A program made the position numbers and the translations under genes. From the NCBI GenBank assembly GCA_016794465.1, contig JAEUKA010000040.1, forward strand, positions 62,001 to 126,000: a stretch of 64,000 nucleotides of DNA, given 5' to 3'. Below are positions 34,566-43,833 of this stretch, piece after piece (position 1 is the stretch's first letter; each line of letters opens with the position of its first letter). Source of the DNA: Myxococcales bacterium. Lineage in GTDB: Bacteria > Myxococcota_A > Polyangia > Palsa-1104 > JAEUJZ01. The notes under the pieces are model-generated. The model saw only the letters and a program-made list of their open reading frames with translations. It was not told the origin of the DNA and ran no database searches.

Positions 34566-35569
34566 GCGTTTTCTCGACGCAGAACCGAAATCAGCTGACC
34601 CAGAATCGACACCGCAATCTCCGCCGGAGAGCGAGCCCCGATCCGCAAGCCGACGGGACCATGGATGCGCGCGAGCTGCTCGGGGGTAAGGCCGCGCTCG
34701 CCAAGTCGTCGCAGTCGGGCCGCATGGGTCTTGCCACTGCCGAGCGCCCCGACGTAGAACGCCTCGCTGTGCAGCGCCGCCCACAGCGCCGGATCATCAA
34801 GCTTCGGATCGTGGGTCAGCGTCACCACCGCCGTCCGCCGATCGATCGCCAAACCCACAAGCGCTTCTTCGGGCCACGCTTTGATGATCTGCACCGACGG
34901 AAAGCGCGACTCCGAGGCAAACGCTGCACGTGGATCGACCACCGTCACGTCCAAGTCACACTGAGCCGCCAGCTGCGCCAGTGACTGCGCGATATGAACC
35001 GCGCCGACAATCAGCAGCCGCACCGCCGGCAGAAGTGGCCACAGAAAATAGCGTCGTCCGTCGGGTAGCTCGTGGTCCAGCGGACTGTCTCCGTGCATCA
35101 CTTCCTGTACTTGGGAACGCAGCGACTCGGGACAGGCGGGGTCCGACGGGCCGGTCAGCAGCAACTTTTCGCCACTCGGAATCGCCGTCACCACCACCAG
35201 CGGCTCGCGCGCCAAGAGCGCCCGGTGTAAGCGTGTCAGCAGCCCGAGATCGGCTCGCTCGACCCAGACCTCGACGCGACCGCCACAGGCCAGGCCGACT
35301 TCCCACGCCAGCTCTTGGGTCACCCCAAAGGACAGGAGCTGCGGCTGGCCGCCGGTCATCGTGACCTGAGCGGCGGTAATGACGGCACCTTCGATGCAGC
35401 CCCCCGACACCGATCCAACAAAGTCGCCCGTCTCGCAGATCACCAGCAGACTGCCGGGCGGACGCGGTGACGATCCCCAGGTCTTGACGACGGTGGCAAT
35501 CGCGACCCGATGGCCCTGCGCAAGCCAGGACAGACCCGAAGACAGAAGCGGTGCGGACTCGTGCGGCAT
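34562..35569 (-). CDS. xdhC: XdhC family molybdenum-cofactor insertion protein
   Basis: Start set at the ATG at 35569 with GAAGGA just upstream; the longer frame is antisense to sufS. The 335-residue protein has the XdhC N-terminal domain (ATVVKTWGSSPRPPGS, then SVSGGCIEG with the conserved Cys) and a C-terminal Rossmann-like domain (LLIVGAVHIAQSLAQLAA, VVDPRAAFASE, TLTHDPKLDDPAL, YVGALGSGKTHAAR). XdhC binds molybdopterin cofactor, helps its sulfuration and hands it to xanthine-oxidase-family enzymes. The neighbouring divergent cysteine desulfurase could supply the sulfur. No such target enzyme lies in the window. Confidence 0.92.
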   Translation of the reverse strand: MPHESAPLLSSGLSWLAQGHRVAIATVVKTWGSSPRPPGSLLVICETGDFVGSVSGGCIEGAVITAAQVTMTGGQPQLLSFGVTQELAWEVGLACGGRVEVWVERADLGLLTRLHRALLAREPLVVVTAIPSGEKLLLTGPSDPACPESLRSQVQEVMHGDSPLDHELPDGRRYFLWPLLPAVRLLIVGAVHIAQSLAQLAAQCDLDVTVVDPRAAFASESRFPSVQIIKAWPEEALVGLAIDRRTAVVTLTHDPKLDDPALWAALHSEAFYVGALGSGKTHAARLRRLGERGLTPEQLARIHGPVGLRIGARSPAEIAVSILGQLISVLRRENA

Positions 35570-35650
35570 GGTTTCCTTCGTTTTCGCGGACTGTAGGCAG
35601 AGGTCGGCGCGACTGTCCATCCTCGACGCATTCGTGCCATAGTGCCGGCC

Positions 35651-36880
35651 ATGCCACAGGGACAGCAGCGACTGCAAGCCCGACGGGCGGACTTTCCGGC
35701 CCTTCGGCAGACGGTGCATGGCCGGCCGCTGATCTATCTGGACCATGCCTCGACGAGCCAGAAGCCGCAGGTGGTGCTCGATCGGCTGCTGTCGGCGTAC
35801 GTCGAGCGCTGCGGCAATGTCCACCGCGCGGTGCACTGGCTGAGCCAGGCGGCGACTCACGACGTGGAAGCGGTGCGAGACAAAGTGCGCGGGCTGCTCG
35901 GTGCCCCGTCGCGGGACGAGGTGATCTTTACGCGCGGCACCACCGAGTCGGTCAATCTGGTCGCGCACAGCCTCGGGGAACAGCGGATCGGGCCCGGCGA
36001 CGAAGTGATCGTCACGACACTGGAACACCACAGCAACTTTGTGCCCTGGCAAGTGCTGTGTCAGACGCGTGGCGCCCGGCTGATTGTCGCGCCGCTGTTG
36101 CCGACCGGGCAGCTTGACCTGGACGCCCTCGGTAGGCTGCTGTCGCCTCGGACGAAGCTGGTCGCGTGTACGCATGCCTCGAATGTCACCGGCACGGTGG
36201 TCGATGTGCGAGCGGTCTGCCGCTTGGCCCAGCAAGTCGGCGCGCTGACGCTGATTGACGGAGCCCAAGCGGTGCCGCACCTACCGGTGGATGTGCAGGC
36301 GCTGGGCTGTGACTTCTACTGTTTTTCGGGACACAAGCTGCTCGGTCCGTGGGGCGTCGGGGTGCTGTGGGGACGCAGCGAGCTGCTTGCGACCATGCCG
36401 CCCTGCCAGACCGGGGGAGGAATGGTGTCGACGGTGCGCGCGGAGATGACCGAGTTTCAGCCACCGCCGCAGCGCTTTGAAGCGGGAACGCCGGCCGTGG
36501 CCGAGATCATTGCGCTCGGTGCGGCCATCGACTATCTGCACGAGGTCGGAATCGAGGCGATTGCCCAGCAGGAAGCGTGGCTGCTCGCCGAGACTCTGCC
36601 CAGGCTGCGAGCGGTAGACGGACTGCGGCTGCTCGTCGCGGAGGGGCCGCAGGTTCCGGTGATCTCCTTTGTGATGGACGGAGTCCATCCGCACGATCTG
36701 GGAACGGCGCTCGATCTGGAAGGAATCGCGGTCCGGGCCGGTCTGCACTGTGCGGAGCCGCTGTTTTCTGCGCTCGGTGTCCATGGCAGCGTCCGTGCCT
36801 CCCTTTCGTTTTACAACACCATCGAAGAAGTGGACGCGCTGTGTGCGGCGATCCGTCAAGTGAGCAAGCTGCTGCGATGA
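35651..36880 (+). CDS. sufS: Cysteine desulfurase, SufS type
   Basis: The 409-residue PLP enzyme shows the group II pattern: IYLDHASTSQKP, FTRGTTESVNLVAHSLG, EHHSNFVPWQ, the PLP lysine in FSGHKLLGPWG, and the SufS-type active-site Cys in RAGLHCAEPL. It takes sulfur from cysteine for Fe-S cluster building. A GTG at 35642 is another possible start. The stop overlaps the start of the SufU-like gene as ATGA. The other suf genes (B, C, D) are not in the window, so this is either an outlying pair or the system is split. It is divergent from xdhC, another sulfur user. Confidence 0.94.
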   Translation: MPQGQQRLQARRADFPALRQTVHGRPLIYLDHASTSQKPQVVLDRLLSAYVERCGNVHRAVHWLSQAATHDVEAVRDKVRGLLGAPSRDEVIFTRGTTESVNLVAHSLGEQRIGPGDEVIVTTLEHHSNFVPWQVLCQTRGARLIVAPLLPTGQLDLDALGRLLSPRTKLVACTHASNVTGTVVDVRAVCRLAQQVGALTLIDGAQAVPHLPVDVQALGCDFYCFSGHKLLGPWGVGVLWGRSELLATMPPCQTGGGMVSTVRAEMTEFQPPPQRFEAGTPAVAEIIALGAAIDYLHEVGIEAIAQQEAWLLAETLPRLRAVDGLRLLVAEGPQVPVISFVMDGVHPHDLGTALDLEGIAVRAGLHCAEPLFSALGVHGSVRASLSFYNTIEEVDALCAAIRQVSKLLR

Positions 36881-37314
36881 ATCCCGCGCTGGCCAACCTG
36901 TATCAAGAAGTCATCCTGACCCACCATCGGGAGCCACATCACTTTGGGCCACTTCCCGAGGCCACACACCGCTGCCGGCTTGCCAATCACCTGTGCGGAG
37001 ATGAGATCACTGTCTCTTTGCTAATGGAAAGCGACGCTGTCTCGCGCTGCCACTTTGAGGGCCATGGCTGTGCGCTCTGTCGCGCCTCTGCATCACTCCT
37101 TACCGACGCTGTTTGGGGTCTGTCCGCTGAGTCTGTACGCACGCTGTCCGATTCCGTCATCCGATTCCTACGCAGTCCCCCTGATTCTGAAAGTCCTGTA
37201 GGAATCGGCGATCTGGTAGCCCTGGGCGGAGTCCGCGAATATCCATCCCGCCGTCGCTGTGCCACACTCCCTTGGGAAGCCCTCCTGTCCGCACTGATGA
37301 CTCCCCTGGGATGA
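36877..37314 (+). CDS. sufU: SufU-like Fe-S scaffold or sulfur-transfer protein
   Basis: The ATG at 36877 overlaps the sufS stop. The 145-residue protein has the three cysteines of SufU: NHLCGDEITV, GHGCALCRASASLL and RRRCATLPWEALL, plus the Asp next to the first Cys. SufU proteins bind zinc with these residues and accept the persulfide from SufS. A second Cys (CALC) follows the middle one, where most family members have Ser. Translational coupling with sufS supports a working pair. The inter-motif region is shorter than the classic SufU insert. Confidence 0.88.
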   Translation: MNPALANLYQEVILTHHREPHHFGPLPEATHRCRLANHLCGDEITVSLLMESDAVSRCHFEGHGCALCRASASLLTDAVWGLSAESVRTLSDSVIRFLRSPPDSESPVGIGDLVALGGVREYPSRRRCATLPWEALLSALMTPLG

Positions 37315-37330
37315 GAGCCGGAAGCTGCGA

Positions 37331-40129
37331 TCAGTACAGCAGCTGGATTCCTAGCTGCAGGCGGAGCGGTTGCTGACGAGCCCGGACTTGACCATAGCTG
37401 GGAACGTCGCGCACCTCTAGCTCCGTCGGAGAGTCGAGGTTAAACAGGTTGAACAGATCGACGCTGATCTGCAGATGCACTTTCTGTAGCAGTGAGTGAA
37501 GATCATAGGCCACCCGCAGATCGGTGATGAGCTGGGCAGGAGTCCGAACCTCTGCAATCGCGCTGAGATCGTTGGGAGTGGAGCCAGGATCGGTGCCACT
37601 TGGCGAGCGCCGGTTGATGTAGTCCCCCTCATTCTGATTGAAGAATCGCTTGGTCCGGGGACTGCCACTTTGGAAGTTTAGGAATGCCCCAAACAGCAGT
37701 CCGTAGACGCTGTAGGAAGCGCGCAGCTTGAGGTTGTGGCGACGATCTTCGGCCAGATAGCCATCGTAAAACTGCCACATCCGTGGGTTGTAAAACTGAC
37801 CCAAGGTCTGCGATCCCGACACCTGTGCAAACTGCTCCGCGCCCGGTCCGTACAGGAAGGACAGCGTGTATGCGACCGAGAGATCCCACTCCTGACGAGG
37901 CCGGGACTCAAAGATGAAGTCGAGTCCGTGATAGGCGCGCCAGTTCTCATCCGGTCGGGTGTAACGAAACACTTGGTGAGGTATTCCGTCTGCGTAGCCA
38001 ATCACCCGCGTGCCGGTAGGGTCCCAGATCTGGTTTTCCTCGACGCCATCCCAGATGTTGCCAACCCGCTTGTAGGTGTAGTCAATGCTGGCAACAGAGT
38101 TCTCGAGAACCTCGCGGCGCAGTGACAGCGTCACTTCATCGGTGTGAGGTGGCGTTCCGCGCGGATCGAGCTTGAAACCGCCATCTCCCCCTAACGTACT
38201 GCTCTCCTCAAACACCTTTTTGTCCGCGTTCCAGCGACTCCGGGTCGCGCTGGGAGTGTAATCGGCATAAGCCGCACTCAGCAGCGACAGCACTTCATTC
38301 GATCGCCCGTAGTACGCGGTAAACAGCGTCTTGCCGTCCTGGGTCAGATCCAGAATCAGTCCGATGCGCGGACCGAAGCCAAACAGACTCGATACCTCTT
38401 CGCCTCTGCTGTTGATGGTGCGACCGTAGTCAAAGCGGAATCCGGGGTTTAGTCGCAGATAGGAAGTGATCTGCCAGCGGTCTTGCGCAAACGCTCCCAC
38501 CGAAAAACCAATCTGACGATTTGAGTAAGATGGGTAAGCCGTCTTCTGATAGCAGCCTTGGGTCTGTCCGATCTCTTCCAGACACAGACCGCGCTCTCCC
38601 GGACCTCCCCCAACATCATTGTAGGACTCCTCTCCCGGCATCGAAAAATCAAAGGAGTGGGCAGTCACGCGCGACTGGATTCCGAACTTGGCTTCATGCC
38701 GACCGAGCAGCTTTCCACGCACCGACACCGACGGATCAAACTGGAAGGTATAGCGCTTATCGTAGCTCAGCGATCCGCCCTGATACCAGTACGTTCCATC
38801 ATCACTGTTGTAGTGCTGCGCGCGGTTCGGATCGTAGCTGTCGTTGGCCGCAGAGAACCGTCCTTGGCCGCGATAGGCAGAGGTATCCACAGTCCCAAAG
38901 AAGCCCTGAGGACCGACATCCACCGTCGAGTACTGAAAGCCGGCCTGCAGGTTGGTGTTGATCTTTTCGCTGTGAAAGTAGTCCCACTGCAGAATCGAAA
39001 ACACCCCGCCTTGGCGCTGATAGTCCTCGGCCACTCCCAAGCGAAGATTGTCCTGATTGATGTTGTGAAAGTACGCCGGGTCCGCAGAGACAGACAGCTG
39101 CAGTCGATGCTTTTCCGTCGGTGCGTACGTCAGCTTCAGCCGGGTTAGGAATCGATCCGAGCGCAGAGACGGAGCCTGTACTCCAAGCGTCGGACCGATC
39201 GGCTGGGAAGACTCCCTCCGCAGGTATTCAAACGACAGGTTCACCCACAGCCGATTCTTGACGATCGGACCCCCGACATTGATGGTGCTCTGGTAGCCCG
39301 CTTGCGGAGGCCGCGCCAGCCGCAGAAACGGTCGTCCCCCTTGATAGACCTGCGTCCCAAACTGCTGACCCGCCGACAGCGCCTCGTGATTCACATACTG
39401 CGAGGCGTTGATCTTCCACTCATTGCTGCCGGCGGTGGTGATGAGGTTGATGGTGCCACCAAGGGAGTTGTACTGCGCCTCTGCGCCACCGGTCATGACC
39501 TCGATCGACTCTACGGAATCGAAGTTGATGTTGGCCGAAAAGGTATTGGTGACCGGGTCGGTAATGTCGAGTCCGTCTACCAAGTAGCGGTTGTGGGCGT
39601 CCATCGCTCCCTTGATGTTGGGATTGCTCCCGCCAGAGACGCCCGCCACCTGCTGCACAATGTCTTGATAGCGACGAGAAGTGGCGACCCGCGCCTGCTG
39701 ATCCGCAGACAGTACCGTCCCCGTTTGGGTGGTATCCGGACGGGTCATCCGCCGCTGTTCGATGATTGTCTTGGTCGCTTGCGAGAGCTCTTCGATGCTC
39801 CACGCAATGCTGAGCGGAAACGACTCTCCCTGTCGAATCACCACCTTGCGATGGAGCGGCTTGGCCCCTTCATAGGACAGCTCAATGTCATAGGAACCGG
39901 GCGGCAGTGCGCCAATCTGATAACTGCCATCCTCGTCGGTCAGGACCGTCCGTGGCCCCCCTATCAGCTTTGCTCCCGAGATCCGGAGTCGCGCACCAGG
40001 AAGGGGTGCCCGTGACAGCTTGTCGGTAATCACTCCGGACAGCCGGCCATCTTGATCTCCAACGGCAGAAGCAGACAGCGGAACCCACAGGCTCAGAGAC
40101 ACCACGAAAGGAAACAGCGATCTACGCAT
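37331..40129 (-). CDS. TonB-dependent receptor with N-terminal carboxypeptidase-like domain
   Basis: The 932-residue protein has a signal peptide (to about residue 22), a carboxypeptidase-regulatory-like Ig domain (about 28-110: LSGVITDKLSRAPLPGARL, TDEDGSYQIGALPPGSYDI), a plug domain (about 130-250: YQDIVQQVAGVSGGSNPNIKG, VDGLDITDP, VESIEVMTGGAEAQYNSLGG) and a long outer-membrane barrel ending in an aromatic residue. This is the build of large receptors that import oligomers or peptides with TonB energy. A lipoprotein gene ends 3 bases upstream and probably codes its partner on the cell surface. Substrate unknown. Confidence 0.92.
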   Translation of the reverse strand: MRRSLFPFVVSLSLWVPLSASAVGDQDGRLSGVITDKLSRAPLPGARLRISGAKLIGGPRTVLTDEDGSYQIGALPPGSYDIELSYEGAKPLHRKVVIRQGESFPLSIAWSIEELSQATKTIIEQRRMTRPDTTQTGTVLSADQQARVATSRRYQDIVQQVAGVSGGSNPNIKGAMDAHNRYLVDGLDITDPVTNTFSANINFDSVESIEVMTGGAEAQYNSLGGTINLITTAGSNEWKINASQYVNHEALSAGQQFGTQVYQGGRPFLRLARPPQAGYQSTINVGGPIVKNRLWVNLSFEYLRRESSQPIGPTLGVQAPSLRSDRFLTRLKLTYAPTEKHRLQLSVSADPAYFHNINQDNLRLGVAEDYQRQGGVFSILQWDYFHSEKINTNLQAGFQYSTVDVGPQGFFGTVDTSAYRGQGRFSAANDSYDPNRAQHYNSDDGTYWYQGGSLSYDKRYTFQFDPSVSVRGKLLGRHEAKFGIQSRVTAHSFDFSMPGEESYNDVGGGPGERGLCLEEIGQTQGCYQKTAYPSYSNRQIGFSVGAFAQDRWQITSYLRLNPGFRFDYGRTINSRGEEVSSLFGFGPRIGLILDLTQDGKTLFTAYYGRSNEVLSLLSAAYADYTPSATRSRWNADKKVFEESSTLGGDGGFKLDPRGTPPHTDEVTLSLRREVLENSVASIDYTYKRVGNIWDGVEENQIWDPTGTRVIGYADGIPHQVFRYTRPDENWRAYHGLDFIFESRPRQEWDLSVAYTLSFLYGPGAEQFAQVSGSQTLGQFYNPRMWQFYDGYLAEDRRHNLKLRASYSVYGLLFGAFLNFQSGSPRTKRFFNQNEGDYINRRSPSGTDPGSTPNDLSAIAEVRTPAQLITDLRVAYDLHSLLQKVHLQISVDLFNLFNLDSPTELEVRDVPSYGQVRARQQPLRLQLGIQLLY

Positions 40130-40132
40130 CGG

Positions 40133-41248
40133 CTAGCGAGCCTCCGAGCGCGGCGGCTGCGGACAGTAGAGAATCTGTCCGGTGTCGGTGATGCGGCGCG
40201 GATCGACCTCCGCAAGCGACTTTTCAAACCCGAGCATCGGATCGTGCGGCTCAAAGGAATAGACGTGACAGACCGGGGAGTAGCCCTCTTCACCCCGCCG
40301 AAACTCGACGATGTCAAAGCCCATTCCCAGGTCACCCGCGACGATCTGGTTCTTTTCGACATCCAGTACGCGGGACGGATAGAGCAGCCGCTGGGTCGCC
40401 ATCCGCACCGAGCCCGGCGGTGACAGCACATCCAGCGGCACCACCCCACCATCGAGGTATCCGGCCAGGTACTGATTGAACCAGCCAAAGCGCTGCGGCC
40501 CCAGCTGCGTCATCGGGTCGAGCTTGCCATCGGGATGGAGCTGGTCAGCGGGAAACAGCACCTCTGCCGCCGGGTCGATGAGAATCCACAACAGATAGCG
40601 GCCACTCGGTCGCCCGGTCGCCACCCCTCCTACAGAGCCCTCCAGCGGCGGCACCACGTCGAGCGACAGGTCGACGCGCGTGGTCAAGTCGGCTTCACTC
40701 TTGGGGTCTTGACAGGGATTCTTCTGCGAGCTGACCACTACCTCTCGCACCACCGGTACATAGGTAGTCAGTCCGGGCGGATCACTCTCGGTAGGAAGAG
40801 CGGTAAAGATGTTGCCTTGCCGATCAAGCGGGAGCGCATCCCGACGCCGTGCTTCCTGGTCATAGACATAGTCACGCGGAGGCACGCAGCGACGGCTGTC
40901 CTGACCGTCAGGAGTCTGGGCAGGATCGAAGTGATAGGCCAGCGGCAAGGGTAGCTTGGACAGCTCGAGGGGATCGCTCGCGTTGGCCTGCTCGCCGTGC
41001 AGCCGCAGCGGATAGTACGCAACAGCACTGCCGCGCGAAAACGCGGTCAGATAGGAAAAGCGACCACTGCCAGGCCGCTTGCCGTCGCCACCTTCGCCCA
41101 AATACGGACGTGGAAAGCGAATCGGATCGACGGCTCCGGCACTGTAGGAACCGCTGCGTCGCTCGTACGGACTACAGGCAGAACCGCCAAGTAGCGGCAG
41201 AAGGAGGAGCGAGCAGGCAGCAGAACGGCTCGTTGGGCGAAGGCGCAT
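40133..41248 (-). CDS. Lipoprotein of unknown function paired with TonB-dependent receptor
   Basis: The ATG at 41248 is preceded by GGAG at 6 bases; a GTG four codons upstream is the alternative. The 371-residue protein has a lipoprotein signal (LLLLPLLGGSAC). The rest is rich in Pro, Asp and Gly and has several Cys residues (RRCVPP, KNPCQD, SPVCHVYS, YCPQPP) that may form disulfides. No domain recognised. It lies 3 bases before the TonB receptor gene on the same strand, the arrangement of SusD-like or other surface lipoprotein partners, though it shows no SusD features. Confidence 0.78.
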   Translation of the reverse strand: MRLRPTSRSAACSLLLLPLLGGSACSPYERRSGSYSAGAVDPIRFPRPYLGEGGDGKRPGSGRFSYLTAFSRGSAVAYYPLRLHGEQANASDPLELSKLPLPLAYHFDPAQTPDGQDSRRCVPPRDYVYDQEARRRDALPLDRQGNIFTALPTESDPPGLTTYVPVVREVVVSSQKNPCQDPKSEADLTTRVDLSLDVVPPLEGSVGGVATGRPSGRYLLWILIDPAAEVLFPADQLHPDGKLDPMTQLGPQRFGWFNQYLAGYLDGGVVPLDVLSPPGSVRMATQRLLYPSRVLDVEKNQIVAGDLGMGFDIVEFRRGEEGYSPVCHVYSFEPHDPMLGFEKSLAEVDPRRITDTGQILYCPQPPRSEAR

Positions 41249-41420
41249 CAAGAACTCCACAGAGACTCCACAGACGCGAGACGGACAGTCAGGAGCGGCC
41301 AGGCGGGCAGAACATAGAGTGATGAACGCCGTCTATTCAAGGATGAACATCGGCGGTCGAACTGTGGGTCAGGGCTTCTGGATGGGAACGGGAAAAGAAA
41401 GCTCTGATATCCTGGTCGTT

Positions 41421-43757
41421 ATGGCTTCGCAGTTCCGACGGCTTTTTGCGCAGATCGTCCTGGGTGGACTGGGCGCGTTCGGCGTCCTCCATGTGGGACT
41501 GGCTGCCGAGGACAAAGGCGCAGCTCCGTCTCCAGCGCCTGCCGTCAAGATCGATGGGGGAGCGCGGGACGGGAGCAGCATCAGTACCAGCGCCCTCGAC
41601 GGGGGAAGTGGCAGCACGAGCGGGCTCGACGCAGGCATACGATCCGATCTGGCAGCGACGGACGGGGGCCAGCAAGATGCCAGCTTTGACCTGACCCCAC
41701 CACCACCGCCACCACCTCCTCTAGATCCCGACATCAAAGCGAAGCTCGAAGCGCTCGAAGCCCAGAACGATCTGTTCTTGGATCAGATCGGCAACCGCCA
41801 GACGGTGCTAAAAAATGCGATCGTGACCGTCGGCACGGCTCTCGCGGGCGGTGGCACCCCAACCCCCCCGAGCGTCCGCGAGCTGTTCCGCGCCACCGGC
41901 GAGATGGTCGTCTCCCAAGTCCTCAAGCACGAGGGCTCGGTCTACTCGGTCAACTATTCCGTCGATGGCAAGCGCTTGGTGTCAGCGGCCTCCGACGGTG
42001 CTGCTCGAGTCTACGACACCGCCACGATGCAGCTCTTGCAGACCCTCAAAGGCCACAGCCAGGAAGTCACCCACGCGGCGTTCTCGGTGGATGGCAAGCG
42101 CGTCGTCACCGCCAGCGCCGATCGCACCGCCCGGATCTGGGACACCGCCACCGGCAAGAGCCTGCTCACCCTCACCGGTCACAACCAAGAGGTCAACGTC
42201 GCGGCCTTCTCGCGCGACGGCAGCCGCATCGTCACAGCCGGCGGCGACAACCAAGCTCGCATCTGGGACGCTCGCACGGGACGATCGACCCTCACGCTCA
42301 GCGGGCATGATGGACCGGTCCTGTACGCAGGCTTCTCTGCCGACGGGAGCCGAGTCATCACCGGCAGTGCCGACGACACCGCCCGACTGTGGGACGCCTA
42401 CTCGGGTCGCTGCATCTTCATCCTCAACGGCCACAATGAAGATGTCACCTCGGCGGTCTTCTCCCCCAATGGCAGCCGCATCCTGACGGCGGGTCGCGAC
42501 AAAAAGGCCATCATCTGGGATGCAGCGACGGGAAGAACCCACCTCAACCTCTACGATGCCGAGGACGGCGTCCGCACCGCCAGCTACTCCGCCGACGGTC
42601 TGCGCGTCGTAACCTCGTCGAACAACCGCATTGCCAGAGTCTGGGATGCGATCTCGGGCCGACCGCTCTACGTCCTCAAAGGCCACACCCAGGAAGTTCG
42701 CGCTGCGATCTTTTCCCCCGACATGTCCCGCGTCGCCACCGCATCTTCCGACGGCAATGTCCGCGTCTGGGATGTCCGCAGCGGTCGCTACGGCCAAATC
42801 TTCCAGAGCAAGTTCGAGCTCAACAGCGCTGCCTTTTCCCCCGACGGTGGCCGCGTCGTCACGACCCACATCGATCACAACGCCCTGCTCTGGAACGCCA
42901 AGACCGAGCGCAGCATGGCCCTCCTTGCCGGCCACACCGCTGAGGTCAACTGGGGCGTCTTCTCACCAAACGGTCAGCGCATCGCCACCGCCTCAAATGA
43001 CAAGACGGTCCGAGTGTGGGACGGGCTCAGCGGCCGCCCCGTCGGAACCATCAACGGCCACCAAGGCACGGTGTTTCAAGTCGCCTACTCCCCCGACGGC
43101 ACTCGCCTGTGCACCGCGAGCGCCGATCGCACCGCCCGCCTGTGGAACACGCAGAGCCTCCAGCCGGTCGCGACGCTCTCGGGCCATACCGGCGAGGTCC
43201 GCTCGTGTGCTTTTTCCCCCGACGGCAGTCGCTTGGTCACCGCGAGCAGCGACGGCAACGCCCGCGTCTGGGACATCACCAGCGGCCAGACGCTGCTGAC
43301 GATCCAAGGCCACAACCAGGACGTGCTGGCGGCGACCTATTCACCGGGTGGCGCCCGCATCGCCACCGCCTCTGCCGACGGCAACGTCATGGTCTGGGAC
43401 GCTCGCACCGGCCAAGCCCAGTGGAACTTGCAAGGCCACGGCACGGTCGTTCGCTCGGTCGCGTTCTCACCTGACAGCAGCCTGCTCGCCTCCAGCGGCG
43501 ACGATCACATGGCACGTATCTGGGAGATCAAGAGCGGCAAGCTGCTCCTCACCCTCGAAGACAAAGCCGGTGGCGTCCGCAGCGTCCAGTTTATGCCCGA
43601 CGGCACCCGCGTCATCCTCGCTGGTGGCGACGGCACCGCCCGCATCTTGCTCGCCAGCGTCGACGGACTCCTCGGCTTCGGCTGTCGCGTGCTGCGGGGC
43701 ACCGATCTCTATCCAGAAATCACCAGCTACTGCGACCGCTTCCCCGATGCCAAGTAG
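41421..43757 (+). CDS. Exported WD40 protein with 14 repeats
   Basis: The ATG at 41421 gives a signal peptide (MASQFRRLFAQIVLG...HVGLAAEDKG); an upstream frame from 41319 lacks this property. After an Asp/Ser/Gly/Pro-rich stretch with a PPPPPPPPL run and a short helical segment (about 120-175), fourteen WD40 repeats fill the rest (units open with GH..EV and carry RIWD-type ends: ARVYD, ARIWD, ARLWD, VRVWD). Fourteen units make two seven-bladed propellers. The last ones end before a short C-terminal region with two Cys. Such proteins are scaffolds; partner and exact place (periplasm) are inference. Confidence 0.88.
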   Translation: MASQFRRLFAQIVLGGLGAFGVLHVGLAAEDKGAAPSPAPAVKIDGGARDGSSISTSALDGGSGSTSGLDAGIRSDLAATDGGQQDASFDLTPPPPPPPPLDPDIKAKLEALEAQNDLFLDQIGNRQTVLKNAIVTVGTALAGGGTPTPPSVRELFRATGEMVVSQVLKHEGSVYSVNYSVDGKRLVSAASDGAARVYDTATMQLLQTLKGHSQEVTHAAFSVDGKRVVTASADRTARIWDTATGKSLLTLTGHNQEVNVAAFSRDGSRIVTAGGDNQARIWDARTGRSTLTLSGHDGPVLYAGFSADGSRVITGSADDTARLWDAYSGRCIFILNGHNEDVTSAVFSPNGSRILTAGRDKKAIIWDAATGRTHLNLYDAEDGVRTASYSADGLRVVTSSNNRIARVWDAISGRPLYVLKGHTQEVRAAIFSPDMSRVATASSDGNVRVWDVRSGRYGQIFQSKFELNSAAFSPDGGRVVTTHIDHNALLWNAKTERSMALLAGHTAEVNWGVFSPNGQRIATASNDKTVRVWDGLSGRPVGTINGHQGTVFQVAYSPDGTRLCTASADRTARLWNTQSLQPVATLSGHTGEVRSCAFSPDGSRLVTASSDGNARVWDITSGQTLLTIQGHNQDVLAATYSPGGARIATASADGNVMVWDARTGQAQWNLQGHGTVVRSVAFSPDSSLLASSGDDHMARIWEIKSGKLLLTLEDKAGGVRSVQFMPDGTRVILAGGDGTARILLASVDGLLGFGCRVLRGTDLYPEITSYCDRFPDAK

Positions 43758-43787
43758 GCCCTTGTGCCTGTGCAAGGTTTGACGCTA

Positions 43788-43817
43788 GCTTCTCTGCGGT
43801 GTCTGCTCCGCAGAAGC
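43788..43817 (+). promoter_or_regulatory. Hairpin in the leader of uvrA
   Basis: GCTTCT pairs with AGAAGC and, after a 2-base bulge, GCGG pairs with CCGC around an 8-base loop. It ends 16 bases before the uvrA ATG. It could end the WD40 transcript or act in the uvrA leader; there is no T-run. It does not match a LexA box that I know. Confidence 0.35.
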
Positions 43818-43833
43818 CAGTCGAGCGATTGCC

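Noticed and set aside
34566..34784. N-terminal extension of the molybdopterin-binding fusion protein
   Set aside because: Antisense-strand overlap is not the issue; the extension lies in another frame inside xdhC, while the ATG at 34565 overlaps the xdhC stop in the usual coupled way and begins the conserved domain.
35570..36280. N-terminal extension of xdhC
   Set aside because: It is antisense to sufS, low in recognisable sequence, and the ATG at 35569 has a ribosome site.
43788..43817. LexA/SOS box before uvrA
   Set aside because: The inverted repeat does not match LexA consensus sequences I know, has a bulge, and fits a leader hairpin or terminator better.
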